Notes: a model not told the origin generated them from the sequence alone. Shown: positions 55,862 through 64,000, numbered from the stretch's first letter. The stretch: 64,000 nt of DNA from Picosynechococcus sp. PCC 7117 (GCF_001693275.1 NZ_CP016477.1:2604001-2668000), one strand, 5' to 3'. Numbers and translations are program-made.

Positions 55862-57037
55862 ATGAAAAAAATCAAAATTGGATTTATCATTTCTAAGTAC
55901 AAAGGACTAGCCACCAAATATAATTATGGGCTAGAACAAAACACTTATTTTCTGGTGCAGTTATTTCGCTCTATTCCAGAATTTGATGTTTCCTATGTCA
56001 TTTGTGAGGAAAATGTCCTGGAGGAATCTCTAAAAAATCGTGTGGAAGTTGGAGAAGATACGCCATTAGTTGAACAAAAAGATCTCAACCCAGATTTAGA
56101 TAGCCACTTAATCTATGATGTATTGATCACGACAGAGGCTTATCTTGCGCCTAACTTAATGAAAAAAATCAAGGAAAAGTACTCCACTAAAATTGTTGAA
56201 TTTCATGCTGGGATCATCATGTGGGGGTTGATTGAAGATGTTATTTACAATATTGAAAATCGTTTTAGCGGTGCACTTCTTCAACGTGAACCCGGCATGG
56301 TTGATGAAATCTGGATATCACCTCATCATGCCTATCACAAATCCTATGTCGAGACAGTCTCTAAATCTCGAGTGACGATTAGTCCTTATTTATATGAACC
56401 TTGGTTTTTGCAAAAATTAGAAGTTGATCGAATAACTATCAATCCTAATTTTAACCCACGCTATCAAAAGAATAATAGTAAGCATATTGGCATATTAGAA
56501 CCCAATATCAATCTTGTAAAAAATTTTGTGATTCCGACAACAATTGTAGAATCTTTATATTCCCAAGATTCGTCTATTTTTGGACGCAAGAATGCTCGAA
56601 TTTATTGCTCCAATCATATTATTGAACGTCAGGCTTTTAAGCATTTTTATAGCTATCTGAGTTGCCAAAAGATTTTATCTTCTGAAAAACGCTATCCAGT
56701 AATTGATATTTTTCACTCTGACTGCAGTCTAGTTATCAGCCACCAACATCTCTGTGAACTAAACTATCTTTATCTTGATGCTTTGTATTACGATATTCCT
56801 CTAGTCCATAACTCTCCTTTCTTGCAAGATTGCGGTTACTACTATCCGGAATTCGATGTCAAAAAAGGTGCACTAGCTCTTAAACAGGCCTTAACGGAGC
56901 ATGATCTGAAGTTAGACGAGTATAGAGATCAAGCTCAAAAGACTTTGTATCGGTACAGTACTAAGAATCCAGACAATATTCGTGGTTACCGAAGCATTAT
57001 CCAAAATTTGGTTAATGATCAACTTGAACAAGCATAA
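55862..57037 (+). CDS. DUF2827-like putative glycosyltransferase
   Basis: A 391-residue protein resembling DUF2827 proteins, which look like GT-B glycosyltransferases. Features are the N-terminal Rossmann start (K-I-G-F-I-I-S-K-Y-K-G-L), E-Q-N-T-Y-F-L-V-Q-L-F-R, Y-D-V-L-I-T-T-E-A-Y-L, the middle V-E-F-H-A-G-I-I-M-W, W-I-S-P-H-H and a C-terminal sugar-nucleotide-like part (D-A-L-Y-Y-D-I-P-L-V-H-N-S). It is AT-rich and lies directly upstream of the second surface protein, with 366 bases between. A role in modifying that protein is inferred from position. Confidence 0.65.
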   Translation: MKKIKIGFIISKYKGLATKYNYGLEQNTYFLVQLFRSIPEFDVSYVICEENVLEESLKNRVEVGEDTPLVEQKDLNPDLDSHLIYDVLITTEAYLAPNLMKKIKEKYSTKIVEFHAGIIMWGLIEDVIYNIENRFSGALLQREPGMVDEIWISPHHAYHKSYVETVSKSRVTISPYLYEPWFLQKLEVDRITINPNFNPRYQKNNSKHIGILEPNINLVKNFVIPTTIVESLYSQDSSIFGRKNARIYCSNHIIERQAFKHFYSYLSCQKILSSEKRYPVIDIFHSDCSLVISHQHLCELNYLYLDALYYDIPLVHNSPFLQDCGYYYPEFDVKKGALALKQALTEHDLKLDEYRDQAQKTLYRYSTKNPDNIRGYRSIIQNLVNDQLEQA

Positions 57038-57402
57038 GCACTACGGCTACATTTCTTATGTGCTTCAAAAAGTGGATTGAATTCATGATGACCAGTATCA
57101 GAAAGTCATAAAAGTCACATTGATTAATACATGAGATATAGTCATGTATTACGCAAAAGACTTAAGAAAAACAAATACTGCAACACAAAGACATTTGCTG
57201 TTTTTCGGAAGGTTTCGAGGTATATTTTGGAAGCAATCAGTTCACACACCTGTTTCGTCTCCTCAAAACGGCACTCTCTTAGACTAGTTTGCTAAACCTA
57301 AATTCTTGACAAACGCAATAAGTTAAAATCTGGGCTTTGCAATCCAGGAAAGATTTTTAAGGTGACTAGTCTAAACAGTACAACTAGGGAAACAATTCTC
57401 CA
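57038..57402. other. Gene-free leader upstream of the heptad surface protein with perfect inverted repeat
   Basis: No gene seen. At 57125-57151 TAATACATGA and TCATGTATTA form a perfect 10-bp inverted repeat around GATATAG. TTGACA at 57306-57311 is a -35-like element without a clear -10 at the right spacing. The stretch lacks HIP1 and is AT-rich. It could hold an operator and the promoter of the surface protein gene. Confidence 0.5.
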
Positions 57403-58212
57403 ATGAAAATCAAAAATTATAGCCTCTTATTCAACAACATCCTTGGACTTGCTGTCCTCCTCAGTGGTTGGTCTTTTGCATCGCCTCGTGCAGCAGCACA
57501 AGCTTGTCCTGCCCAAACAATTGATGGTGTTACTGTAATTAGCTCTGTCTCTTTTCAGAACTTCCAATTGAACATCACTACTGCGGAAGTGGCAACTGAA
57601 GGTTCTACTCAAAATGCTGTTGATAATTTAGTTAGTTGCAACAATGCTAACTCCACCAACATCGTGAGTAACGCTAACGATATCGCGACCAACTCCACCA
57701 ACATTGTGAGCAACGCTAACGATATCGCGACCAACTCCACCAACATTGTGAGCAACGCTAACGATATTGCGACCAACTCCACCAACATTGTGAGCAACGC
57801 TAACGATATTGCGACCAACTCCACCAACATTGTGAGCAACGCTAACGATATCGCGACCAACTCCACCAACATTGTGAGCAACGCTAACGATATTGCGACC
57901 AACTCCACCAACATTGCGACCAACGCTGCTGACATTGCTGATCTTAAGCAAGATGTCAAGGAGCTCAGAGCTGGTGTAGCTAGTGTTATTGCAATGGATA
58001 ATGCAGAACCTGAACTACGTCCTGGCCACCGCTTTGGTATTGGTGTTGGTTTTGGTACTTTCCAAGACGAAACGGCCCTCGGTGCCGCCGCAAAATTCCT
58101 CTTCACTGATCCAAACAGTACCGGTACGGCTGTGACTTTTAAAGGTAGTGCCGGATGGGGATTGAATGAAGATACATTCTCAGCAGGTGCTGGTCTCGGT
58201 ATTAGTTTCTAA
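57403..58212 (+). CDS. YadA-type surface protein with Ile/Asn heptad stalk
   Basis: A 269-residue putative trimeric autotransporter-like protein. The signal peptide ends A-A-A-Q-A near residue 34. A short head with two Cys (35, 79) follows. Residues 87-170 are six exact copies of a 14-residue unit (I-V-S-N-A-N-D-I-A-T-N-S-T-N), two heptads with Ile at a and Asn at d. Heptads I-A-T-N, I-A-D-L and V-K-E-L continue to ~190. The last ~75 residues (G-F-G-T-F, F-L-F-T-D-P, S-A-G-W-G-L-N, ending I-S-F) match the C-terminus of the collagen-like protein and look like the YadA anchor. Function inferred: surface fibre or adhesin. Confidence 0.85.
   Translation: MKIKNYSLLFNNILGLAVLLSGWSFASPRAAAQACPAQTIDGVTVISSVSFQNFQLNITTAEVATEGSTQNAVDNLVSCNNANSTNIVSNANDIATNSTNIVSNANDIATNSTNIVSNANDIATNSTNIVSNANDIATNSTNIVSNANDIATNSTNIVSNANDIATNSTNIATNAADIADLKQDVKELRAGVASVIAMDNAEPELRPGHRFGIGVGFGTFQDETALGAAAKFLFTDPNSTGTAVTFKGSAGWGLNEDTFSAGAGLGISF
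57661..57912 (+). repeat. Six tandem 42-bp repeats encoding N@d heptads
   Basis: Six 42-bp units, nearly identical (GATATC/GATATT and ATC/ATT changes are silent), encode the 14-residue double heptad. Copy-number change would lengthen the stalk in steps of two heptads. Confidence 0.95.
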
Positions 58213-58261
58213 GATCACATCCTATTGATTGGGTAGAATTTTTTTCTCTACTTTAAGTAAG

Positions 58262-58305
58262 ATAAACCTCGTACTTTATATCTTTAGGTATGAGGTTTAT
58301 TTTTT
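58262..58305 (+). terminator. Intrinsic terminator of the heptad surface protein gene
   Basis: ATAAACCTCGTAC pairs with GTATGAGGTTTAT (one mismatch), then TTTTTTAT. It parallels the terminator after the collagen-like gene. Confidence 0.82.
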
Positions 58306-58391
58306 ATAAAAAAATGACTTACGACACTAATGCCAAGTGTAGACTAAGGTGATTTAGCCTATCTACTCAAAAAAACTTTCATTTGCAATAT

Positions 58392-59105
58392 ATGATGAAT
58401 AAATATCAAAATCAAATTATCCAATTTAAAATCTTTGGAGAGCGCCACACTGCAACAAATGCGATCGCGAGATTACTGATACAAAACTTTGATTTAGATT
58501 ATCCTTACTATGATTTCCTCGGTTGGAAACATCGCAAAGCTCCTAATGCAGAGGAATTGCAAAATAAGCCCTTGGTTGCTCGCACATTATTTATTATCAC
58601 AGTACGTCATCCCTATGAATGGGCGGCAGCAATGCACCGTTGGCCGTACTGCGATTCTGATGCAGTCATTCACCGGTACAGTTTCAAGCGATTCTTAGAC
58701 TATCCCATTGAAGACTACGCAAGTATTTTAGATATGTGGAATCAAAAATATGCTAGCTATCAAAAGTTCATCGAACTGGTGCCCTATGTAAAAGTTATTC
58801 GATATGAAGATTTCAAAAAAGATCAATTAGCTGTTCTTCAGGATTTATATCAATGGATACCTCAACCAGAAAAGCCGGAAATTTTTAACCAATATATGCA
58901 TGGTGGCGTTGGTTGGAATTTAACTTTAACGAATCGCACTATTGAAAAACTTATCTATCAACATTGGCTACAATTTCCAGTGGATGCTAGTAATTCTAGT
59001 GCCCCTCAAAAACCTCTGGAACCAATTACTGATGACATTGCTAGCATGATTGATAAGCAGATAGATGATTCAGTTTTACGTTATTATTACCCGACGCTTG
59101 CTTAA
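58392..59105 (+). CDS. Sulfotransferase-like P-loop protein
   Basis: A 237-residue protein. The N-terminal I-F-G-E-R-H-T-A-T-N-A-I-A-R-L-L fits a 5'-PAPS loop of the sulfotransferase superfamily, and F-I-I-T-V-R-H-P-Y-E-W-A-A-A-M has the R-x-P of the 3'-phosphate-binding segment. V-I-R-Y-E-D-F follows. No membrane segment. ATG 58392 is chosen over TTG 58383. It lies after the terminator of the heptad surface protein, so it mirrors the GT2 gene at the other locus. Sulfation of a glycan on the fibre is an inference. Confidence 0.65.
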   Translation: MMNKYQNQIIQFKIFGERHTATNAIARLLIQNFDLDYPYYDFLGWKHRKAPNAEELQNKPLVARTLFIITVRHPYEWAAAMHRWPYCDSDAVIHRYSFKRFLDYPIEDYASILDMWNQKYASYQKFIELVPYVKVIRYEDFKKDQLAVLQDLYQWIPQPEKPEIFNQYMHGGVGWNLTLTNRTIEKLIYQHWLQFPVDASNSSAPQKPLEPITDDIASMIDKQIDDSVLRYYYPTLA

Positions 59106-59142
59106 CTAAATTTTTCACAATTATTTGCCAAAAGCACTGATC

Positions 59143-60336
59143 CTAGCGGAGATATTTTTGCAGTGCTTTAAGCAGTTCGTCTGGTGTACCTGTCTTTGAA
59201 ATAAAGTCTGTGACCCCAGTTAAGCGCCCTTTAACGCGATCAAAAAGACGATTATTATCGGTCATGAGCAAGACTGGTGTTTGACGAAATAGTGATAGTT
59301 TTTTCAATTGGGTACAAAATTCAAGGCCATTTGTGTTGCCATCAAGTTCTAGATCTAAAAGGATGAGATTCGGTTTTTCTGTTAAGAGATCCGGCAGTGC
59401 CTTGGTGAGATCGGCGATCGCCAAATAACGATAACGCTGTTGCTTGAGGATTTGACGGAGGTGCTGATGTTGTTTGGAGTCTAGGCTTAGATAGGCGATG
59501 AGTGGCTGATTCTCAGCAATCACTGGTTTTGAAGCCGTCGGCTGGGGGGGAGCATTCGTCAGCGGTGACGACAGATCATCTAACATCTTGACATCAATAA
59601 ACCCTAACTTCATGTAGGGCATCAAGAGTCGGGCGACCTGGGGCACATCCTGTTTGAGACGGATCGATAAATCCCAAAAGGTTCGCCGTCCCGTGACCAA
59701 ACTCGTTAGTAACTGGTAATTGGCTTCCGAAGAGCGCGCCTGTAACAGATCTGGTTTAACAATAACAGGGGCAACCTGGGGCGACAGGTGGGCAATCTCT
59801 AGATTATTCCACTGTTCAAAGAGTCGCCAAGCTCGCAAAATACTTTGGGCTGGGTCAATTAAAATCAGCGGATCTTCCTGCTGCTCTGTGACGGGGTCGA
59901 AATGGTAGGTGACTTGCGTACTCTGGCTGACTTCAAAAAAAATCTCGGTGGCGATCGCCTCAATCATGCGACGAATTTGATCACGCGTAATCCGTTGTTG
60001 CCCATGCCAAGTTTGAATCAAATCATATTCCCAATGCAGTTTAATCGCCTGGGATGTAATGGCCGATAAACCCTGTTGCAATAGTTGCGTATTGGCCGCG
60101 ATGTGGGGCATTTGAGCCGTCAGATGACGCCGCCAACGCCGTACCGAGTGGGTTCCCCCCGAAGCATAGATCAGACGACCAAAATACAGGAAAAAAGACC
60201 ATTGATGCGATCGCGGATCCGTCAAGATCAAGCGACCTGTGAACTGCGGCATTTTGAGGGTCTGAAAAAGGGTTGTTTGCTTCGCTGCATCAAAATTGCG
60301 AATCGGAATTTCCGGGGGCAAGTTGGCATTTGTCAT
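59143..60336 (-). CDS. PATAN-domain response regulator
   Basis: A 397-residue protein. Residues ~10-250 are the cyanobacterial PATAN (PatA N-terminal, DUF4388-type) region: L-K-M-P-Q-F-T-G-R-L-I-L-T-D, F-F-L-Y-F-G-R-L-I-Y-A-S-G-G and S-V-R-R-W-R-R-H-L. The C-terminal ~115 residues are a receiver (L-I-L-L-D-L-E-L-D-G with the Asp, V-L-L-M-T-D, F-I-S-K-T-G). PATAN regulators such as PixG and PilG control motility, pattern and type IV pili. Start at ATG 60336 with AAGGG upstream; a TTG seven codons earlier is less likely. Confidence 0.85.
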   Translation of the reverse strand: MTNANLPPEIPIRNFDAAKQTTLFQTLKMPQFTGRLILTDPRSHQWSFFLYFGRLIYASGGTHSVRRWRRHLTAQMPHIAANTQLLQQGLSAITSQAIKLHWEYDLIQTWHGQQRITRDQIRRMIEAIATEIFFEVSQSTQVTYHFDPVTEQQEDPLILIDPAQSILRAWRLFEQWNNLEIAHLSPQVAPVIVKPDLLQARSSEANYQLLTSLVTGRRTFWDLSIRLKQDVPQVARLLMPYMKLGFIDVKMLDDLSSPLTNAPPQPTASKPVIAENQPLIAYLSLDSKQHQHLRQILKQQRYRYLAIADLTKALPDLLTEKPNLILLDLELDGNTNGLEFCTQLKKLSLFRQTPVLLMTDNNRLFDRVKGRLTGVTDFISKTGTPDELLKALQKYLR

Positions 60337-60456
60337 CGCATAACCCTTAAGCTTCAAAATAGAAACACCACTGCAACATTAATTGACAAACAAACCGCAG
60401 TGATTGCCTACACTAATACTCAATACTAAGTCATTTATTCTGTTCCTATCATCACC

Positions 60457-60774
60457 ATGACACACCAAAGTACAGATTTTTCCCGTTTAGCCAAACACCT
60501 CGAAGCCTATACCCGTAAGTATGCCCATGAAGTGCTGCTACTTCACCTAGGCCACGGGGAAATAGAAGACCAAATTATTATTTTTAAAGGCTTTTCTAGT
60601 TCTTTGATGCAGCCAACAGACTATAATCCCGATAACCCAGTTCTAGCAGAAATGCCAATTCTCAGGATTGATCGTCTCCAAAGTCCCTACAATCCAAACC
60701 AGCCTATTTTCCTCGAACAAAACCTTTCCCTAGAACAGATGCAGCAATACCTGAGCGATGCCGACATCTGTTAA
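60457..60774 (+). CDS. Conserved cyanobacterial hypothetical protein
   Basis: A 105-residue soluble acidic protein. Y-A-H-E-V-L-L-L-H-L-G-H-G-E-I-E-D-Q-I-I-I-F-K-G-F-S-S-S-L and the closing L-S-L-E-Q-M-Q-Q-Y-L look like a conserved cyanobacterial family that I cannot name with certainty. No membrane or signal segment. It is divergent from the PATAN gene, 120 bases apart. Function unknown. Confidence 0.7.
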   Translation: MTHQSTDFSRLAKHLEAYTRKYAHEVLLLHLGHGEIEDQIIIFKGFSSSLMQPTDYNPDNPVLAEMPILRIDRLQSPYNPNQPIFLEQNLSLEQMQQYLSDADIC

Positions 60775-60795
60775 AGGCTAATTTCTCTAACCGAC

Positions 60796-60824
60796 AAAAA
60801 AAGGAGAGCCACCTTGTGACTCCC
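60796..60824 (-). terminator. Intrinsic terminator of gatB
   Basis: On the minus strand GGGAGTCAC-AAG-GTGGCTCTCC is a stem with one mismatch followed by TTTTTTT. It is 80 bases after the gatB stop. Confidence 0.75.
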
Positions 60825-60904
60825 CCAATCATCAGGGTGCATCTACTATCTTTAATATAGCCCAGTCTACCTGGGGGGACAATCCCCTCACCCCAAGAAA
60901 ATTT

Positions 60905-62395
60905 CTAGCCCCGCAGTTTCTGGGCCAGGATTTGGTTGAGCAGTTTCGGATCAGCACGGCCGCTGGTTTTCTTCATCAGTTGCCCCACAAAAAAGCCCTG
61001 TAACTTTGTTTTTCCGGCGCGGAATTGTTCTACTTTCTCAGGATTGGCGGCCAAAACTTCGTCCACCATGGCCTCTAGGGCACCTGTGTCTGAAATTTGG
61101 GTCAAGCCGCGACTATCAACAATTGCCTTGGGCGAACCGCCTTGCTCTAACAGTTCCGGGAGAATTTCTTTGGCAATTTTGCCGCTAATGGTGCCATCGT
61201 GAATTAAATTGACGAGTTCAGCTAATTGCGTTGCCTTTAGGGGAAGCTCAACAATCGTTAGACCGACATTTTTATTGAGGTGGGCAGCGATGTCTTGGGT
61301 CACCCAGTTGGTCACTTGTTTGGGATCTGCCCCAGCCGCCACAGCCGCTTCAAAGTATTCAGCTACGTCGCGGTCATCGGTTAAAACTCTCGTGTCATAG
61401 GAAGACAGACCATACTCAGTTTCGTAACGCTCTCGTTTTTGGGCGGGGGTTTCGGGGAGTTCGGCAGCCCATTTTTCTAGTTGTGCTGGGGTCACTTCAA
61501 TGGGGGGCAGGTCTGGCTCTGGAAAATAACGGTAATCGCTGGAGCCTTCTTTTTTCCGCATACTAAAGGTGCGTTGGCTACTTTCATCCCAGAGGCGCGT
61601 TTCTTGGTAGATGGGTTCCCCTGTTTCGACGGCTTTGATTTGTCGCTCGATTTCGTAGTCGATCGCCTTTTGGATCGCACTGAAAGAGTTCATATTTTTG
61701 ATTTCGACTTTGGTACCGAATTCTTCTTGGCCGACGGGGCGAATGGAAATGTTTACGTCACAGCGGAGAGAGCCTTCTTGCATGTTGCCATCGCCGATGC
61801 CGAGATAGCGGACGAGGCGGCGCAATTCCTGGGCGTATTCAGCAGCTTCTTTCCCAGAACGAATATCGGGTTCGGAGACAATCTCCAGGAGCGGAATCCC
61901 GGTACGATTGAAATCCACTTTAGAGTAGGTAGAACCCGCGAGGCGATCGCTCCCGGCATGGACTAATTTTCCGGCGTCTTCTTCCATGTGGAGGCGGGTC
62001 ACGCCAATGGTTTTTTTGACGGGGGGGTCACTGGGTTTGTCGGCGATTTCAATTTCTAGGTGACCATGCTCAACAATGGGCAGATCGAATTGGGAGATTT
62101 GATAGTTTTTGGGTAGGTCTGGATAAAAATATTGTTTTCGGTCAAATTTGCTGTAGGGGCTGATTTTTGCATTGAGGGCCAGGCCCATTTTCACCGCCGA
62201 TTCCAGCACCTTTTCGTTTAAAACGGGCAAAACTCCAGGATAGCCTAGGCAGACGGGACAGACATTGCTGTTGGGGTCGCTGTCAAATTTAGTAGAACAA
62301 TGACAAAAAATTTTGCTGGCGGTATTGAGCTGACAATGGGTTTCGAGCCCAATAATCGCTTCATACTCGGTTTTGCGGGGTGCTGCAACTGCCAT
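60905..62395 (-). CDS. gatB: Asp/Glu-tRNA amidotransferase subunit B
   Basis: A 496-residue subunit of the GatCAB complex that converts Glu-tRNA-Gln (and Asp-tRNA-Asn) to the amide form. Motifs: [31 protein letters not shown] (zinc site), [19 protein letters not shown] and the C-terminal YqeY-like helical domain. I start at ATG 62395 (M-A-V-A-A-P), not at 62431. Cyanobacteria lack GlnRS, so the gene is essential. Confidence 0.97.
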   Translation of the reverse strand: MAVAAPRKTEYEAIIGLETHCQLNTASKIFCHCSTKFDSDPNSNVCPVCLGYPGVLPVLNEKVLESAVKMGLALNAKISPYSKFDRKQYFYPDLPKNYQISQFDLPIVEHGHLEIEIADKPSDPPVKKTIGVTRLHMEEDAGKLVHAGSDRLAGSTYSKVDFNRTGIPLLEIVSEPDIRSGKEAAEYAQELRRLVRYLGIGDGNMQEGSLRCDVNISIRPVGQEEFGTKVEIKNMNSFSAIQKAIDYEIERQIKAVETGEPIYQETRLWDESSQRTFSMRKKEGSSDYRYFPEPDLPPIEVTPAQLEKWAAELPETPAQKRERYETEYGLSSYDTRVLTDDRDVAEYFEAAVAAGADPKQVTNWVTQDIAAHLNKNVGLTIVELPLKATQLAELVNLIHDGTISGKIAKEILPELLEQGGSPKAIVDSRGLTQISDTGALEAMVDEVLAANPEKVEQFRAGKTKLQGFFVGQLMKKTSGRADPKLLNQILAQKLRG

Positions 62396-62512
62396 AGGAC
62401 TTTTTTTATTTAGGAAACGTACAAAAATCAATAGCCTCTATTCTATCCTTGGCTGGTTGAGTTACTGTGCTCGGTTAGGGTGATACCAAGGAAAAAGCAT
62501 TGTTATTACAGC

Positions 62513-63070
62513 TCAGAGAGCAAAGAGATCCTGTGGGGTCAGGGTCAATTCAGGAAACTGTTTTGAAACCAGCTTCTCTTCTTGTGTGAAAATCCTTTCA
62601 TCGTATAGACCTTCATTAAAAGTCAGAATTGTAATTTTTTCGGCGCTCGGATCAATGAGCCAATATTCCGGAACGGCGATCGCCGCATATTCAGAGCGCT
62701 TATAACGGTAATCTCGAATCACCGACTCTGGATTGACAATTTCCACGACCAAGTTGGGTGTCGATTGATAGATGCCAGCTTGATCCACCGCAGCGGCAAC
62801 CTTTTGTTGATCAACCACCATCAAATCGGCAATCCGTGATTTTGCGTAACCAACCCGCAACCCTGTTTCCCGGAGGCAGTACAGGGGGAGATTTAAGCGC
62901 GTGATTTCTTGTTTCAGGCGATCGCCCAATTTTTCCGCAAGTAAAATATGGCGAAAGGTGGGGGGCGTCATTGCAACTAAATTGCCATCTTCAAGTTCGT
63001 AGCGGGTATCGGTGCCGTCATCATGGCAATACGCTTCAAAGCTATAACGGTTTGTCGAGGTGGCAACCAT
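62513..63070 (-). CDS. Uma2-family (DUF820) putative nuclease
   Basis: A 185-residue protein of the Uma2 family, a PD-(D/E)XK-like fold abundant in cyanobacteria. Motifs: R-Y-E-L-E-D-G-N-L-V, A-D-L-M-V-V, P-N-L-V-V-E-I-V-N-P-E-S (catalytic acids) and G-V-P-E-Y-W-L-I-type A-V-P-E-Y-W-L-I-D-P. I start at M of M-V-A-T-S-T (63070), the common family start. An ATG at 63112 would add 14 residues. Many paralogues occur per genome and their function is unknown. Confidence 0.85.
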   Translation of the reverse strand: MVATSTNRYSFEAYCHDDGTDTRYELEDGNLVAMTPPTFRHILLAEKLGDRLKQEITRLNLPLYCLRETGLRVGYAKSRIADLMVVDQQKVAAAVDQAGIYQSTPNLVVEIVNPESVIRDYRYKRSEYAAIAVPEYWLIDPSAEKITILTFNEGLYDERIFTQEEKLVSKQFPELTLTPQDLFAL

Positions 63071-63146
63071 GGGCGGAAGTTTCTTTAGGGAAATAACTTC
63101 ATTGCTTCCCATTGTACTGGACTGTTTTTCCAGACATCGTTAAACG

Positions 63147-63563
63147 TTAACGGCTCGCAATTTGGGCGAGGTGCCAATCGGGGCGGAGGTTTTGGGCGTG
63201 GCGCAGGTAAGAGTGGTAAATCTCCGCCTGGGGTTTGGGGGTATTGAGGTGAATTAAGACGCGAATACAACGCTCCAGGCTTCCTTGGACAGCCATTTGC
63301 TGCACATCGAGGAGGGGCACATTATCCCAGTTGGGCCGTTGCCGGGCGATCGCCGCCGGAAAAATAGCGTCCAAATCGGCAGTGGCAGTGAACACCACAC
63401 TGATAATTTCTTCGGGGTCTAGTTGGTTGCGGACTTCAATGTCATCGAGTAGTTCCCGCACCGCATCGGCGATCGCCTCCTTGGTATTGGCCGTTGCTGT
63501 AATTGCGCCTCGAATAGCCCGCACCTTCCAGTCCACGTTGGTTTCCTCCGCCTCAAGCATCAA
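63147..63563 (-). CDS. aroH: Chorismate mutase, AroH class
   Basis: A 138-residue enzyme of the Bacillus-type AroH fold converting chorismate to prephenate. R-A-I-R-G-A-I-T-A, then T-A-T-A-D-L-D-A-I-F-P-A-A-I-A-R and Q-Q-M-A-V-Q-G-S-L-E-R-C-I-R-V-L carry the substrate-binding Arg residues. It begins 12 bases after sppA, same strand, and likely shares its transcript. Confidence 0.93.
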   Translation of the reverse strand: MMLEAEETNVDWKVRAIRGAITATANTKEAIADAVRELLDDIEVRNQLDPEEIISVVFTATADLDAIFPAAIARQRPNWDNVPLLDVQQMAVQGSLERCIRVLIHLNTPKPQAEIYHSYLRHAQNLRPDWHLAQIASR

Positions 63564-63575
63564 AAATTTTCGAAA

Positions 63576-64000
63576 TTAGGGTCGATAGAGCCACAGGGGG
63601 TGTCCCGCCGTTGCCAGTTCAAATTCTACCCAATTAAGGGCGTTCCCCACGGGCGAACTCAGTTGATTGCGACTCAAAAGGCGAGTAATCAGGGGTTTGG
63701 GTTCCTCAATGGTGCGACATTCTGCCTTATCTGGATCTAAGCCCGCTAATTTTGCGGCCCAAATACGTGCATCTTCTTCAGTGCCGAGGCGATCAACGAC
63801 ACCAAGCTCCTGCGCTTGTTCTCCGGTAAAAATGCGACCATCGGCAAAGGTTTTCACTGTTTCCACATCCAGATTGCGGGCTTCGGCGACGGTTTTGACA
63901 AATTGGCCGTAGCTGACATCGATCATTTCCTGGAGAATATTTTCTTCCGCTTCGGTCAACTCCCGGTCAAAGGACAAAATATCCTTGTAGGGGCCAGACT
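63576..64000 (-). CDS. sppA: Signal peptide peptidase SppA, truncated by window edge
   Basis: The C-terminal ~140 residues of a serine protease of the SppA/S49 family, which cleaves remnant signal peptides and, in cyanobacteria (SppA1), has been linked to phycobilisome turnover. The frame is open to the window end. S-G-P-Y-K-D, then V-K-T-F-A-D-G-R-I-F-T-G-E-Q-A-Q-E-L-G-V-V-D-R-L-G are family motifs. The catalytic Ser and Lys would lie outside. Normal stop at 63576. Confidence 0.9.
   Translation of the reverse strand, partial: SGPYKDILSFDRELTEAEENILQEMIDVSYGQFVKTVAEARNLDVETVKTFADGRIFTGEQAQELGVVDRLGTEEDARIWAAKLAGLDPDKAECRTIEEPKPLITRLLSRNQLSSPVGNALNWVEFELATAGHPLWLYRP

Noticed and set aside
57609-58106. 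A minus-strand repeat frame opposite the heptad protein gene
   Set aside because: Antisense shadow of the 42-bp repeats; composition is a by-product of the plus-strand code.
1-64000. Insertion sequences, prophage or integrase genes
   Set aside because: None found: no transposase, recombinase or phage structural gene, and no terminal inverted repeats around the accessory loci.

Overview
The window is a contiguous piece of a unicellular cyanobacterial chromosome. Cyanobacterial markers are the photosystem II assembly lipoprotein Psb27, the variable subunit of ferredoxin-thioredoxin reductase, a heme oxygenase for bilin synthesis, several families largely restricted to cyanobacteria and plastids (DUF1815, DUF561/Ycf23, a Ycf29-type response regulator, an ABA4-like protein), and very frequent HIP1 octamers (GCGATCGC). 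Gene content and protein style suggest a Synechococcus sp. PCC 7002-like (Picosynechococcus) organism; that placement is an inference, not a database result.

Layout. 1-3.4 kb: end of cdsA, small conserved genes and a membrane-anchored hydrolase. 3.4-4.0 kb: a decayed Phd/Doc-type toxin-antitoxin module bracketed by imperfect direct repeats. 4-12.7 kb: argH, carB, alr, a beta-propeller/transglutaminase fusion and yqeK. 12.8-16.3 kb: PsiE-like, Mo-nitrogenase-C-like, M16 peptidase, PNPOx-like and YjbQ genes. 16.4-19.9 kb: gamma-carbonic anhydrase facing a tightly overlapped znuA-znuC-znuB-zur operon with a Zur-like operator. 20-26.1 kb: a methyltransferase, a MshEN-like protein and a very large multi-sensor histidine kinase cut in two by an in-frame TAG. 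26.3-34.8 kb: carA, dprA, futA, heme oxygenase, an SLH lipoprotein, a flotillin-like protein and ftrV. 34.9-38.3 kb: accessory locus A (two-domain glycosyltransferase and collagen-like surface protein). 38.7-55.7 kb: housekeeping genes (oxoprolinase/hydantoinase, DnaJ-pentapeptide protein, rtcB, argB, aroK, DUF561, Ycf29-type regulator, tRNA-Thr, cinA, aroQ, hisH, panD, psb27). 55.9-59.1 kb: accessory locus B (DUF2827-like protein, surface protein with Ile/Asn heptads, sulfotransferase-like protein). 59.1-64 kb: PATAN-receiver protein, gatB, Uma2, aroH and the 3' part of sppA.

The most interesting signal is the pair of accessory loci A and B. Each encodes a secreted protein whose last ~80 residues form the same glycine- and aromatic-rich module, resembling the YadA-type outer-membrane anchor of trimeric autotransporters. 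The stalks are unrelated: a collagen (Gly-X-Y) stalk in A, and 14-residue double heptads with Ile at a and Asn at d in B. Three Ile/Asn heptads also sit just before the anchor in A. Collagen helices, N@d coiled coils and YadA anchors are all trimeric, so both proteins can be read as trimeric surface fibres. Each is followed, after a terminator, by a gene for a glycosyltransferase or a sulfotransferase-like enzyme, and both loci lie in long HIP1-free, AT-rich stretches. I infer two related cassettes of surface fibre plus modifying enzyme, probably gained or diversified relative to the core genome.

Other points for follow-up are the TAG-split kinase, the deleted Doc toxin, a probable 46-codon gene before aroQ, and several perfect inverted repeats in gene-free stretches. 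No rRNA, CRISPR array, insertion sequence or prophage was seen.
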